Under the pieces are notes generated by a model, which saw only the letters and a list, made by a program, of their open reading frames with translations, ran no database searches and was not told the DNA's origin. 41,362 bases of DNA from Actinomycetota bacterium (GTDB taxonomy: Bacteria; Actinomycetota; Acidimicrobiia; IMCC26256; PALSA-555): the NCBI GenBank assembly GCA_003140175.1, contig PLJD01000012.1:1-41362 (forward strand), in the 5' to 3' direction. Position numbers and translations under genes: made by a program. Below, piece by piece: positions 30,395 to 39,007 of this stretch (the first letter of the stretch is position 1; every line of letters begins with the position of its first letter).

Positions 30395-31603
30395 CTATTC
30401 GATGTCCAAGCTGAGCATCCGGATCGCGTTGCTTCGACAGATCTTGTACACGGTTTCGTCGTCGAGGCCGGCGAACATCTTCTCGGCCACCTCTTTGGTG
30501 TTCGGCCACGTCGAGTCGGTGTGCGGGTAGTCGGTCTCGAAGGTGATGTTGTCGACCCCGACCTCGTCGAGGGACCGCAGCCCGTGCTGGTCGCGGAAGA
30601 AGCAGCCGTAGATCTGGCGGTAGTAGTAGGTGGCGGGCGGCTCGGGGACACGGTCGCGCACGCCACCCCACGCCCGGTGCTCCTGCCAGACGTCGTTCGC
30701 ACGCTCGAGGATGTACGGAATCCATCCGATCTGACCTTCGGAGTAGGCGAGGCGCAGGCCCGGGTAGCGCACCAACACCCCCGAGAACAAGAAGTCGCTC
30801 ATCGACGACATCGCGTTGCCGAAGGACAGGGTCGCCTGCACGGCCGGTGGCGCGTCCGCCGACGTGGCGGGCATCTTCGAGGACGACCCGATGTGCATGC
30901 AGACCACCGTGCCGGTGTCGGCGCAGGTGGCGAAGAACGGGTCCCACGCGCCGGTGTGGATGCTCGGCAGGCCGAGGTGGGGTGGGATCTCGCTGAAGCA
31001 CACGGCCCGCACCCCCCGAGCCGCGTTGCGGCGCACCTCCGCCGAGCAGGCCTCGACATCCCAGAGCGGCACGATCGGGAGCGGCACGAGACGCCCGTCG
31101 CTGTCGCCGCACCATTCCTCGACCATCCAGTCGTTGTAGGCGAGCACGCAGGCCAGGGCGAGATCCTTGTCCTTGCCTTCGAGGAACGTCTGCCCGCAGA
31201 ACCGGGGAAACGTCGGGAACGACAGGGAGGCGTCGACGTGGTTCATGAGCATGTCCTCGACCCGGGCTTTCGGGTCGTAGCAGCCGTCGCGCATCTCGTC
31301 GTAGGTGATCGGCGACAGCGTCATGTCGTCACGGTCGAACCCGACCGCGGCGATATGCCGCTTCAGCGGGACAATCAGGTCCTCGTAGAACCAGATGTCA
31401 CACAGCGGCGCGTCGTCGTCGAACTCGTGCTCGTAGACCGCCGGGCCGACCATCTTGAGGCCGGCCAGGCCCCGACGCTCGACGCGGGGGCCGCGGTCGC
31501 GGAACCGCTCGGGAAGCCAGGTCTTCCAGACATGGGCCGGCTCGACCACGTGGTCGTCGACGCTGACGATCATCGGAATCGTGGGCGTCTCGGTGGACGG
31601 CAC
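30395..31603 (-). CDS. Amidohydrolase (PF04909-type) family protein
   Basis: 402 residues from the GTG at 31603. GGAGG lies five bases before this GTG, whereas the outer GTG at 31609 overlaps that GGAGG, so the inner start is preferred. N-terminal IVSVDDHVVEPAHVWKTWLPERF holds the metal-binding DxH-like motif, HIGSSSKMP the central His, and FETDYPHTDSTWP the C-terminal Asp segment. Relatives include actinobacterial decarboxylase/hydrolase-like amidohydrolases acting on aromatic or steroid-type acids; the substrate here is unknown. A palindromic operator-like site (31648-31664) lies 44 bases upstream, so it may be repressor-controlled. yqgE follows after 22 bases. Confidence 0.88.
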   Translation of the reverse strand: MPSTETPTIPMIVSVDDHVVEPAHVWKTWLPERFRDRGPRVERRGLAGLKMVGPAVYEHEFDDDAPLCDIWFYEDLIVPLKRHIAAVGFDRDDMTLSPITYDEMRDGCYDPKARVEDMLMNHVDASLSFPTFPRFCGQTFLEGKDKDLALACVLAYNDWMVEEWCGDSDGRLVPLPIVPLWDVEACSAEVRRNAARGVRAVCFSEIPPHLGLPSIHTGAWDPFFATCADTGTVVCMHIGSSSKMPATSADAPPAVQATLSFGNAMSSMSDFLFSGVLVRYPGLRLAYSEGQIGWIPYILERANDVWQEHRAWGGVRDRVPEPPATYYYRQIYGCFFRDQHGLRSLDEVGVDNITFETDYPHTDSTWPNTKEVAEKMFAGLDDETVYKICRSNAIRMLSLDIE

Positions 31604-31647
31604 GGGCACCTCCGCTGGTCACGGTCCGAATCCGGCCCGTCGCAGGA

Positions 31648-31664
31648 TCTGACGGGTCGTCAGA
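31648..31664. promoter_or_regulatory. Perfect palindromic operator-like site before the amidohydrolase gene
   Basis: TCTGACG (31648-31654), spacer GGT, CGTCAGA (31658-31664): 7-base arms in the 80-base gap between the MDR stop and the amidohydrolase start. The size and symmetry suit a TetR- or GntR-type dimer. No regulator gene is adjacent. Confidence 0.5.
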
Positions 31665-31683
31665 GGGGGAGGATACCCGGCGC

Positions 31684-32703
31684 TCAGCCGGCCGGGTCGG
31701 GGCCGACCCGGACCATGAGCTTGCCGGTGTTCTCCCCGGTGAAGAGCATGTTGAGCGCGCGCGGCGCCGACTCGAGACCCTCCACGATGTGGTCGCGCCA
31801 GTGGATACGGCCCGCACCGACCCACTCGACGAGCGCCAGCACCGCCTCCGGAAACCGGTCGAGGTAGTCGAGCACGAGGAAGCCCTGCATCCGGGCTCGC
31901 TGCACCACCAGGTTCATGTACCAGTGGATCGGCGGGGGCTGGTCCTCCTCGTTGTAGGTGGAGATGGCGCCGCAGAGCGCGAGGCGAGCACCGAGGGCGA
32001 GGCGACGGAGGACCGCGTCGAGGATCGCGCCGCCGACGTTGTCGAAGAAGACGTCGATGCCGTCGGGGCACAGCTCGTCGAGGCGGGCTCCGACGTCCTC
32101 GGTCCGGTAGTTCACGGCGTGGTCGAAGCCGAGCTCGCCGGTGAGCCAGCTGCACTTGTCGGGGGTGCCGGCGATCCCGATCACCCGGGCTCCCTGGATC
32201 TTGGCGATCTGGCCGGCCACCGACCCGGTCGCGCCCGCGGCGCCCGACACGACCACCGTCTCGCCGGGCTGGGGCTTCGCCACGTCGAGCATCCCGAAGT
32301 AGGCGGTGACGCCGGTGGTGCCAAAGACGCTCATCATCTGCTGGAGGGGCACCCCGGGGGGGACGGGGCGGGCCAGGACGTCGCCGCCGCCGATCGCGTA
32401 GTCCTGCCAGCCGAGCATGCCGAGCACCGCGATGCCGACGGGAAAGGCGTCGTTGCGTGACTCGACGACCTCGCCGATCGTGCCGCCGCGCATGACCTCC
32501 CCGATCGCGACCGGGGGGAGGTAGCTCGGTTCCTCGCGGATCCAGACCCGGTTCGTGGGATCGATCGAGAGGTACACGGTGCGGACGAGGTACTCGCCGG
32601 GCTCCAGGGCCCGGAGGGGTTCCTCGACGAGCTCGAAGGTGTCGTCGTCGACCATCCCGACCGGGCGGCGGGCGAGTCGCAGCTGACGGTTCGTGCCTTC
32701 CAT
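31684..32703 (-). CDS. NADP-dependent MDR oxidoreductase (CurA/LTB4DH-like)
   Basis: 339 residues. Zinc-independent medium-chain reductase: catalytic-domain opening RQLRLARRPVG..LVEEPL, YLSIDPTNRVWI, then the nucleotide-binding motif VVVSGAAGATGSVAGQIAKIQGARVIGIAG, DVFFDNVGGAILDAVL, RLALCGAIS and a C-terminal FTGENTGKLMVRVG. The wording is that of prostaglandin/leukotriene B4 and curcumin reductases, which reduce alpha,beta-double bonds of enones using NADPH. It sits 10 bases from the ABC permease stop on the same strand, so it may be co-transcribed with the exporter. The physiological substrate is unknown. Confidence 0.93.
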   Translation of the reverse strand: MEGTNRQLRLARRPVGMVDDDTFELVEEPLRALEPGEYLVRTVYLSIDPTNRVWIREEPSYLPPVAIGEVMRGGTIGEVVESRNDAFPVGIAVLGMLGWQDYAIGGGDVLARPVPPGVPLQQMMSVFGTTGVTAYFGMLDVAKPQPGETVVVSGAAGATGSVAGQIAKIQGARVIGIAGTPDKCSWLTGELGFDHAVNYRTEDVGARLDELCPDGIDVFFDNVGGAILDAVLRRLALGARLALCGAISTYNEEDQPPPIHWYMNLVVQRARMQGFLVLDYLDRFPEAVLALVEWVGAGRIHWRDHIVEGLESAPRALNMLFTGENTGKLMVRVGPDPAG

Positions 32704-32713
32704 GGCCGAATGT

Positions 32714-33565
32714 CTACTCGGCGGTGGCGAAGAGTCGCACGGCCAACGCCAACATCAAGGCGCCGAAGGCGAAGGTGATGAGCGCGTCGGCCCACAGCGG
32801 CACCGTCCAGCTCAGGATCGTGAGCGGCGCGATGTGTGGCAACAGGACCCGTCGGATGGCGTCGATGCCGTACGTCGCCGGGTTGAGTCGGGTCACGACG
32901 CCGAGCCATTGCGGGAGCGCCACCAGTGGGAAGATCGCCCCTGACAGGAAGATCATCGGCTGCAGGACCAGCGCCATCACCATCTGGAAGCTCTCCATGC
33001 GCTGCATCCGGCTGGCGATCACGATCCCGAAGCCGACGAGCGCGAAGGCCAACAACAGCAGGAAGCCGAGCATCGCGAAGAAGCTGCCGACCGTGACGTC
33101 GACGCCCACCAGCGGGGCCGCGATCACGAGGATGATGCCCTGGACGACGGCGACCGACCCACCGCCGAGGGCCTTGCCGAGGACGAGCGAGGACCGCGAC
33201 ACCGGCGCGACGAGCATCTCGCGCATGAACCCGAACTCACGGTCCCAGACGATCGCGATGGACGAGAACAGCGCTGAGGTGAGCACCGACATGGCGAGAA
33301 TCCCGGGGAACAGGTACTGCTGGTAGTTCACGCCGCCGGCCCGCTGGCTGCCGATGAGGTGCTCGAGGCCGGCACCGAGCACGAAGAGGAACAGCAGCGG
33401 CTGGGCGATCCCGGTCACGATCCGCGTCGGGGTCCGTTTGAGCCGGATGAGGTCCCGAATCCAGACCATCCACACCGCCCGCACGTTGCGGATCAGCCGG
33501 CCCTCGCGCCGGACGCCGAGCGGCGCGGTTGCGGGCATCCGGGCGGGGAGGACGGCGTCGGCCAT
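32714..33565 (-). CDS. ABC-2 type transporter permease (DrrB-like)
   Basis: 283 residues from the ATG at 33565. Six hydrophobic helices, in positions typical of ABC-2 permeases: near residues 44-60, 80-97, 125-145, 155-175, 190-210 and 250-275. Motifs include YQQYLFPGILAMSVLTSALF, FGFMREMLVAPVSRSSLVLGKALGG and LNPATYGIDAIRRVLL. The fold and the adjacent ATPase mark a DrrAB-type exporter of drugs, glycolipids or similar hydrophobic compounds. Its ATG follows the ATPase stop after one base. The frame extending to 33646 is rejected because it overlaps the ATPase. The substrate is unknown. Confidence 0.92.
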   Translation of the reverse strand: MADAVLPARMPATAPLGVRREGRLIRNVRAVWMVWIRDLIRLKRTPTRIVTGIAQPLLFLFVLGAGLEHLIGSQRAGGVNYQQYLFPGILAMSVLTSALFSSIAIVWDREFGFMREMLVAPVSRSSLVLGKALGGGSVAVVQGIILVIAAPLVGVDVTVGSFFAMLGFLLLLAFALVGFGIVIASRMQRMESFQMVMALVLQPMIFLSGAIFPLVALPQWLGVVTRLNPATYGIDAIRRVLLPHIAPLTILSWTVPLWADALITFAFGALMLALAVRLFATAE

Positions 33566-33566
33566 G

Positions 33567-34553
33567 TCAGCTCCTCCGGAACCCGCGCACCATGGCGTTG
33601 TTCTTGAACTGGTCGGCGATGCCGGCGTCGGCGTCGCGCAGGTCATGACCCGTGTACTCCATGAAGACGTCGTCGAGACTCGGGCGGCGCACGTTGACGC
33701 TGCGCACCCCGAGCGCGAGGTGCTCGAACATCTGGGGCACGAAGCCCTCCCCGTCGGGCACGCGGAACCGCACCCCGTCCTCGGTCGTCTCGACCGCGAG
33801 GTCGAACCCCTTGGCGAGCGCCTGCGCGGCGGCGGCGTCGTCGGAGGTCGCCACGGTGACGGTGTCCGACCCGATCGACGCCTTCAGGGCATCGGGCGTG
33901 TCGATGGCGACGATCTGACCGTGGTCGATGATGGCGATCCGGTCGCAGCGTTCCGCCTCGTCCATGTAATGCGTCGTGAGGAACATCGTGGTGTCCTCGC
34001 GGGCCCGCAACGTGTCGACGTAGTCCCAGATGTGCTTGCGGGTCTGGGGATCGAGGCCGATGGTGGGCTCGTCGAGGAACAGGACGCGGGGCTCGTGCAG
34101 GAGGCCGCGGGCGATCTCCAGGCGGCGTTTCATGCCACCTGAGTAGAAGCGGACCTGCTGATCGGCCCGCTCGGTGAGCCCGACCATGTCGAGCAGCGGT
34201 CGGCAGCGATCCTTGACTTCGGAGGGCGGAACCCCGTAGAGGACGGCGTGGAAGCGCAGGTTCTCGGCGCCGGTCAGGTAGTCGTCCAGCGTCACCTCTT
34301 GGAACACCAGGCCGATGCTCTCGCGCACCGCGCTGCGGTCGTGGACCACGTCGAAACCGGCGACCCGGGCTGTTCCCTCGGTGAGCTCCACGAGCGTGCA
34401 CAGGATGGAGATGGTGGTGGTCTTCCCGGCCCCGTTCGGCCCCAAGAAGCCGAACAGCTCGCCGGGCTCGACCGCGAAGGAGACATCGTCGACGGCGGCG
34501 AAGGAGCCGAACCGCTTGACGAGGCCCTCGACCTCGACCCCTGCGCTCCTCAC
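33567..34553 (-). CDS. ABC transporter ATPase (DrrA-like)
   Basis: 328 residues from GTG. Walker [16 protein letters not shown]-loop [13 protein letters not shown], signature [16 protein letters not shown], Walker [13 protein letters not shown] and H-loop [10 protein letters not shown] are complete. A C-terminal regulatory extension follows ([16 protein letters not shown]...[15 protein letters not shown]), as in DrrA. It energises the permease encoded next (DrrAB-type exporter). It is divergent from the thioesterase gene; the 161-base gap should hold both promoters, but none could be assigned. Confidence 0.95.
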   Translation of the reverse strand: MRSAGVEVEGLVKRFGSFAAVDDVSFAVEPGELFGFLGPNGAGKTTTISILCTLVELTEGTARVAGFDVVHDRSAVRESIGLVFQEVTLDDYLTGAENLRFHAVLYGVPPSEVKDRCRPLLDMVGLTERADQQVRFYSGGMKRRLEIARGLLHEPRVLFLDEPTIGLDPQTRKHIWDYVDTLRAREDTTMFLTTHYMDEAERCDRIAIIDHGQIVAIDTPDALKASIGSDTVTVATSDDAAAAQALAKGFDLAVETTEDGVRFRVPDGEGFVPQMFEHLALGVRSVNVRRPSLDDVFMEYTGHDLRDADAGIADQFKNNAMVRGFRRS

Positions 34554-34714
34554 CCAGTCATCCTCATCATCGTGACGCCCACTGGCACGAACGCCGGCTC
34601 GGCCGACGCCCGCCTCGCCGGCGGGTCCGGCCGTTCAGTCTGCCAGCCGGGGCCGACCGGGTCGGGCGATTCGTCGGCCCAGCGGGCGGCCGCACGGCGT
34701 AGCGTCGCCGACCG

Positions 34715-35581
34715 GTGGACGCTGTGGACTTCTTCGGTCTCGTTCCCTCGGACGACCCTGGGCGGTGGCGGATGCCGGTCGTGCGGGGCCTGTGCTCGGG
34801 CTTCGGCGCCCTCTTTGGGGGCGCCGCCCTCGGCGCGGCGATCGAGGTCCTCGAACGCCTGACCGGCCGACCCCTGGTGTGGGCCAGCGCCCAGTACCTC
34901 GCCTTCGCCCGACCGCCCGACGTCGTGGAGCTCGAGGCGGTCGAGGTCACCCGCGGGCACCGCTCGTCGCAGGCTCGCGTACTCGCCCGCGTCGACGGAC
35001 GTGAGATCTTCACCGTGCTCGCCGCGCTCGGGAACCGGGAGCTGGCCTGGTCGGGGTCGTGGGCGTTGCGCCCCGACGTGCCGTCGGTCGCGGCCAGCCC
35101 CCGGCGTGCCTTGCCTCCCCACGTGCAGGGCACGATCGGGGAACGCCTCGAGATGCGAGCCGCGAACGCCCGCCCGCCCGACGACCTGGACGGCGCACCC
35201 GGGGACGGGCGCAGCGCGCTCTGGGCGCGGCTCCCGGGCATCCCGGCCACGGCCTCGGCGCTGGCCGTGGTGGCGGACTACGTCCCGTTCGGCATCGGTC
35301 AGGCGTTGGGGCGTCGGGCGTCGAGCAACAGCCTCGACAACACGCTGCGCCTGGTGCGCCCCTCGGACGTGCATCCCACCGAGTGGGTCCTCGCCGACGT
35401 GCGGATCCAGGCCGTCGCGGACGGCTTCGGCCACGGGGTCGTGCACCTGTGGGCCGAGGACGGGACGTTGCTCGCCACCGCCAGCCAGTCGGCGATCGTG
35501 CGCGAGTGGCGCGGCGACCGCGCCGGCCGCCTCAAGGGTCGTACCGTCGCCGCCGAGTCGACCCCGGAGGTTTCACCATGA
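34715..35581 (+). CDS. Acyl-CoA thioesterase, double hotdog (TesB-like)
   Basis: 288 residues from GTG. Two hotdog halves. The first has CSGFGALFGGAALGAAIEVLERLTGRPLVWASAQYLAFARP. The second has DYVPFGIGQALGRRASSNSLDNTLRLVRP with the expected Asp, then GHGVVHLWAEDGTLLATASQSAIVREW with the Thr/Ser and Gln of TesB-type active sites. It should hydrolyse acyl-CoA to free acid and CoA. Its TGA overlaps the LLM gene's ATG by 4 bases (ATGA), so the two are translationally coupled. No strong Shine-Dalgarno is visible before the GTG. Confidence 0.88.
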   Translation: MDAVDFFGLVPSDDPGRWRMPVVRGLCSGFGALFGGAALGAAIEVLERLTGRPLVWASAQYLAFARPPDVVELEAVEVTRGHRSSQARVLARVDGREIFTVLAALGNRELAWSGSWALRPDVPSVAASPRRALPPHVQGTIGERLEMRAANARPPDDLDGAPGDGRSALWARLPGIPATASALAVVADYVPFGIGQALGRRASSNSLDNTLRLVRPSDVHPTEWVLADVRIQAVADGFGHGVVHLWAEDGTLLATASQSAIVREWRGDRAGRLKGRTVAAESTPEVSP

Positions 35582-36549
35582 CCGTTCCTGCCCGCTACGG
35601 GATCACCGTTCCGTTCCCCGGGGTGTCGCTGCACGACCACCGCGCCTGGTACGAGGAGGTCGCCGCGCTCGGATACACCGACGTGTGGTCGGCGGAGGCG
35701 GGCGGCACCGACGCGTTCACCCCGCTCGCCCTCGCCGCGGCGTGGACGCCGACGTTGCGGCTCGGGACCGCCATCGTGCCGGCGTTCACCCGCGGCGCGG
35801 CGACGCTCGCCCAGACCGTCGCGGCGATGTGTCAGGCGGCGCCGGGCCGATTCGCGCTGGGGCTCGGCACGTCCTCCGATGTCATCGTCGAGCGTTGGAA
35901 CGGCATCCCGTTCGAGAAGCCCTACCACCGGGTGCGGGACACGATCCGGTTCCTGCGGTCGGCGCTGGCGGGCGAGAAGGTGACCTCCGACTACGAGACG
36001 TTCTCGGTCCGAGGCTTTCGTCTCGAGGTGCCGGTCGACGAGATGCCGCCGATCCTCGTCGCCGCGCTGCGGCCCGGGATGCTGCGCCTGGCCGGCCAGG
36101 AAGGCGACGGGGCGATCATCAACTGGCTCTCGGCCGACGACGTCAAGACGGTCGTCTCCCACGTCGGCGAGGACAAGGAGATCGTGGCCCGGATCTTCGT
36201 GCTCCCCACCGACGACCGTGAGCTGGTCCGTCTCGTCGGGCGCCGCGCCATCGCCGCGTACCTCAACGTGCCGGTCTACGCCGCGTTCCACGAATGGCTC
36301 GGGCGCGGGGAGGTGCTCGCGCCGATGTGGCAGGCCTGGCGGGCTGGTGACCGCGCCGCCGCGACGGAGGCCATCCCCGACTCGTTGATCGACGAGCTCA
36401 TCGTCCACGGGTCACCGAGCGAGTGTCGAGCCCATCTCGCCCGCTACGCCGCCAACGGTGTCACGACGCCGGCGCCGTCGATTCTCGGCCTCGGTACCGA
36501 CGCCTTACGCCAGACGCTGCGCGATCTCGCTCCCGGCACGCCCGGCTGA
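35578..36549 (+). CDS. LLM-class flavin/F420-dependent oxidoreductase
   Basis: 323 residues from the ATG at 35578, preceded by GGAGG at the right spacing; the frame starting at 35059 is shadow of the thioesterase. Luciferase-like TIM barrel: GYTDVWSAEAGGTDAFTPLALAAAWTPTLRLGTAIVPAFTRG, RFALGLGTSSDVIVERWNGIPFEKPYHRVRDTIRFLR and VSHVGEDKEIVARIFVL. The motifs are typical of actinobacterial F420-dependent oxidoreductases, though FMN cannot be excluded. It is coupled to the acyl-CoA thioesterase upstream, suggesting lipid or acyl metabolism. The substrate is unknown. It ends 10 bases from the convergent desaturase gene. Confidence 0.9.
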   Translation: MTVPARYGITVPFPGVSLHDHRAWYEEVAALGYTDVWSAEAGGTDAFTPLALAAAWTPTLRLGTAIVPAFTRGAATLAQTVAAMCQAAPGRFALGLGTSSDVIVERWNGIPFEKPYHRVRDTIRFLRSALAGEKVTSDYETFSVRGFRLEVPVDEMPPILVAALRPGMLRLAGQEGDGAIINWLSADDVKTVVSHVGEDKEIVARIFVLPTDDRELVRLVGRRAIAAYLNVPVYAAFHEWLGRGEVLAPMWQAWRAGDRAAATEAIPDSLIDELIVHGSPSECRAHLARYAANGVTTPAPSILGLGTDALRQTLRDLAPGTPG

Positions 36550-36559
36550 GCGGCGCTGC

Positions 36560-37291
36560 TTACCGAGTGCGGACCGGCAGGGTCTCGTGGCGGATCGTGG
36601 CCAGGTGGACGGCGGCCAGCGAGCGGGCGAGCCACCAGCCCGGGTCGAACTCGGCGTGGCCTCGCGAGAAGCGGGCCGCGGTCGGCACCGAGTGATGGTT
36701 GTTGTGCAGGCCCTCCCCCGCGGTCACGAGGGCGAGGAGACGGCCGTTCGTCGCGGAGTTGTCGTGGGGCTGCTTCCCGTAGGTGTGGCCCACCGCGTTG
36801 ATCGCCCCGGACAGGCCGAGGTAGGTGGTCATGTGCACGACGGCGGCCAGCAGGCCGGTCTGCCACCCGAGCGCGAGGCACAGGATCACGACCCCGGTTC
36901 CGAGGCCGAGCCACGCCCGGTCGAAGAACCACCGGTCGAACCAGTCGGGCTGGAGGTCCTTCGCGTACCGGTCGACGGTGACGCCGTCGCGGGCGGTGCG
37001 CCGGTAGAGGGCGGCATTGGCGAGCTGGACGCGCCAGAAGCCGAGCACCAGCGGCGAGTGCGGGTCCTGGTCGGTGTCGGTGGCCGCGTGGTGCAGCCGG
37101 TGCACGGCGGTCCATTCGCGGGGCTTCATGCCCGTCATGAGCCAGATCATGACCCGGAACGGGAACTCGGCCACGGGGTGGACCCTGAGGGCCCGGTGCG
37201 CCAGGCCCCGGTGCAAGTAGACGGTCGTGACCAGGATGGCGATCTCGGCGAGCACGACGCCAACGACGATTCCGGTAAGAAGATGCAGCAC
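36560..37291 (-). CDS. Fatty acid desaturase (membrane diiron)
   Basis: 243 residues from the GTG at 37291, shorter than the usual acyl-CoA delta-9 desaturases (about 300). His boxes are present: HRGLAHRAL near residue 28, HRLHHAATDTDQDPHS near residue 62, GEGLHNNHHS near residue 200. Hydrophobic helices flank them (LTGIVVGVVLAEIAILVTTVYL at the N-terminus, LGLGTGVVILCLALGW in the middle). It should insert a double bond in an acyl chain using a diiron centre, O2 and an electron donor. The longer frame to 37606 is shadow of the next gene. No ferredoxin or reductase gene is adjacent. Confidence 0.92.
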   Translation of the reverse strand: MLHLLTGIVVGVVLAEIAILVTTVYLHRGLAHRALRVHPVAEFPFRVMIWLMTGMKPREWTAVHRLHHAATDTDQDPHSPLVLGFWRVQLANAALYRRTARDGVTVDRYAKDLQPDWFDRWFFDRAWLGLGTGVVILCLALGWQTGLLAAVVHMTTYLGLSGAINAVGHTYGKQPHDNSATNGRLLALVTAGEGLHNNHHSVPTAARFSRGHAEFDPGWWLARSLAAVHLATIRHETLPVRTR

Positions 37292-37355
37292 ACCAGCCAA
37301 CGTAGCGGCCCCAGGCCGCCGGCACGTTAACCAGCGATGGCGGGCCCGGGAACGC

Positions 37356-38084
37356 TCAGAAGCCGGTCTGGGCCAAGAAGTCGTCGAGGACTGGGCGCTG
37401 CCCGAGCACCTCGACCCGCTCGGGGGCCAGGCGCCGCAGGAACACCAACAAGAGGTCGGAGGCGGGCCCCCGCACCGCGACGTCGCCCTTGGCGTGGGCC
37501 CGTTCCACCTCGGGGCCGTCCTCGGTGAGGCGCACCAGCCACTCGCCGGGTCGGTCGGTGCAGTGCAAGTGCAGCGTCTCCCCGTGCCCGGTGACCGGGG
37601 GGGCACCCCGACGGTGGGGCAGGAGGGTCAGCCACTCGTCGATCCCGTCGGCGGCCAGCTCACCGGAGATCGGGGTGGGCTCGCCACCCGCCAGCTCGGC
37701 GTCGACCCGGTGCACGGCGGTCTCGTGGGCCTGGCGGCGCTGCCAGAACCCGACCCGCGCCGGCGGGACCCAGGTCCAGGTCGGGTCGTCGGCGGGCCGG
37801 TCCAGGACCGCTCGCACGTGGTCGGCCCCGTCGCGGACCCAGGCGTCGAGCTCGTCGCGGCCGGGTGGTTCCGGCAACGACGACGGCGACACGAGCTCGT
37901 TCGCCTCCACACACGCCGACGCCCACCGGTAGACGCGGCCCATGTGGGCCAGCAGCGCGGCGACATCCCAGTCCGGGCACGACGGCACGCGAGCGTCGAG
38001 ACCGGCCCGGGCCGCGGCGCGACGCAACTTCCCCGATTCGGTCCCGATTGCCTCGAGGTACTCGGCGGGCTCCAGCGTGGCCAT
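37356..38084 (-). CDS. Maleylpyruvate isomerase family (mycothiol-dependent, DinB-like)
   Basis: 242 residues. N-terminal MDMPI_N-type helical bundle: VPSCPDWDVAALLAHMGRVYRWA, the signature start of the TIGR03083-like family, with a metal-binding His in LLAHMGR and RRQAHETAVHRVDAE. A C-terminal MDMPI_C-like domain follows (HLHCTDRPGEWLVRL, VRGPASDLLLVFLRRL). Such proteins use mycothiol or related thiols; the specific reaction is unknown. It is upstream of the desaturase on the same strand with a 64-base gap and begins 158 bases after the SRAP gene, with a hairpin in between. Confidence 0.9.
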   Translation of the reverse strand: MATLEPAEYLEAIGTESGKLRRAAARAGLDARVPSCPDWDVAALLAHMGRVYRWASACVEANELVSPSSLPEPPGRDELDAWVRDGADHVRAVLDRPADDPTWTWVPPARVGFWQRRQAHETAVHRVDAELAGGEPTPISGELAADGIDEWLTLLPHRRGAPPVTGHGETLHLHCTDRPGEWLVRLTEDGPEVERAHAKGDVAVRGPASDLLLVFLRRLAPERVEVLGQRPVLDDFLAQTGF

Positions 38085-38178
38085 CGCGAGGAGCCTATGG
38101 GGATTGAGCAGTCGGTTTCCGTGTCGCAGCCTGGAAGGAGCGTGACCGTGCGAACGTCGTCGGTCCCTCGCCAGGAGG

Positions 38179-38214
38179 GGCGTGAAACTGCCGTCGGGCT
38201 CCCGACGTCACGCC
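38179..38214 (-). terminator. Nested hairpin after the SRAP gene
   Basis: Outer arms GGCGTGA (38179-38185) and TCACGCC (38208-38214) enclose inner arms CGTCGGG (38192-38198) and CCCGACG (38201-38207), with a 6-base bulge on one side. It is in the 158-base gap between SRAP and the MDMPI-type gene, both on the minus strand, so it may end the MFS/DUF3052/SRAP transcript. There is no T-run. Confidence 0.45.
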
Positions 38215-38242
38215 GACGGTACGCGACGGGTGAAACGGACCA

Positions 38243-39007
38243 CTACCCCTCTGGGAGGGCGAGACCCTCGACCCGGCGCACCAGCTCGGGGCCGTGGTCA
38301 ACGACCCGGTTCACTCGGCTCGAGACCGCGTAGGCCTCGAACCACTCGTCGGGGGCCGGCGCGAGGAGCCGCGCCAGCCCCTCGAGGTCCTCGGCGTCGG
38401 GGTCGGCGCGCGGGTCGAGCCACCGGTCCCAGGCCGTCTCGGGCAGCACGACCGGCATGCGGTCGTGGATCGGGCGGAGCAGCGGATTGGCCTGGGTGGT
38501 GACGATGGCGCAGGTGCGCAGCCATCCGTCGTCGTCGCCGACGGTGCCGGCCAGCTCCTCGGGTACCTTCCAGACCGACCAGAGGCCGGCGAACGCCAGC
38601 GGCTCGCCGTCGCGGCGATGGATGAAGGTCGGCTCCTTGACCGCCCGGGTCGTGCCGGGCCGGGGCTCGAGTCGGCGCCATTCGTAGAAGCCGTCGGCCG
38701 GGATGATGCAGCGCCGCTTGGCGAACGCGCGCTTGTACGCCGGCTTCGTCGCGACCGTCTCGGCGCGGGCGTTGATCATCCGGTCGCCGATCGAGGGGTC
38801 CTTCGCCCACGACGGCACGAGTCCCCACCGCAGCCGGGACAGCACCCGGGCGGACCGCTCCTCGTCGGCGCGGTCGCGGATCACCAGCACCGGCGAGCGG
38901 GGCGCGACGTTGTAGTCCGGGCCGCGATCGTCGTCGACGACCTCGTCGACGTGGAAGTGCTCCGCGAGCAGCGTCGGAGACGACGCGGCCACAAACCGGC
39001 CGCACAT
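38243..39007 (-). CDS. SRAP-domain protein (YedK/HMCES-like)
   Basis: 254 residues from the ATG at 39007. SRAP proteins form a stable thiazolidine link to abasic sites in single-stranded DNA through the N-terminal Cys. Required elements are present: MCGRF with Cys2, DYNVAPRSPVLVI, RLRWGLVPSWAKDP, MINARAETVA, the catalytic Glu in ADGFYEWR, and the His motif IHDRMPVVL. Length matches YedK. Its ATG overlaps the DUF3052 stop by one base (TGATG), so the two are coupled. The longer frame to 39055 adds only shadow. Confidence 0.95.
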   Translation of the reverse strand: MCGRFVAASSPTLLAEHFHVDEVVDDDRGPDYNVAPRSPVLVIRDRADEERSARVLSRLRWGLVPSWAKDPSIGDRMINARAETVATKPAYKRAFAKRRCIIPADGFYEWRRLEPRPGTTRAVKEPTFIHRRDGEPLAFAGLWSVWKVPEELAGTVGDDDGWLRTCAIVTTQANPLLRPIHDRMPVVLPETAWDRWLDPRADPDAEDLEGLARLLAPAPDEWFEAYAVSSRVNRVVDHGPELVRRVEGLALPEG

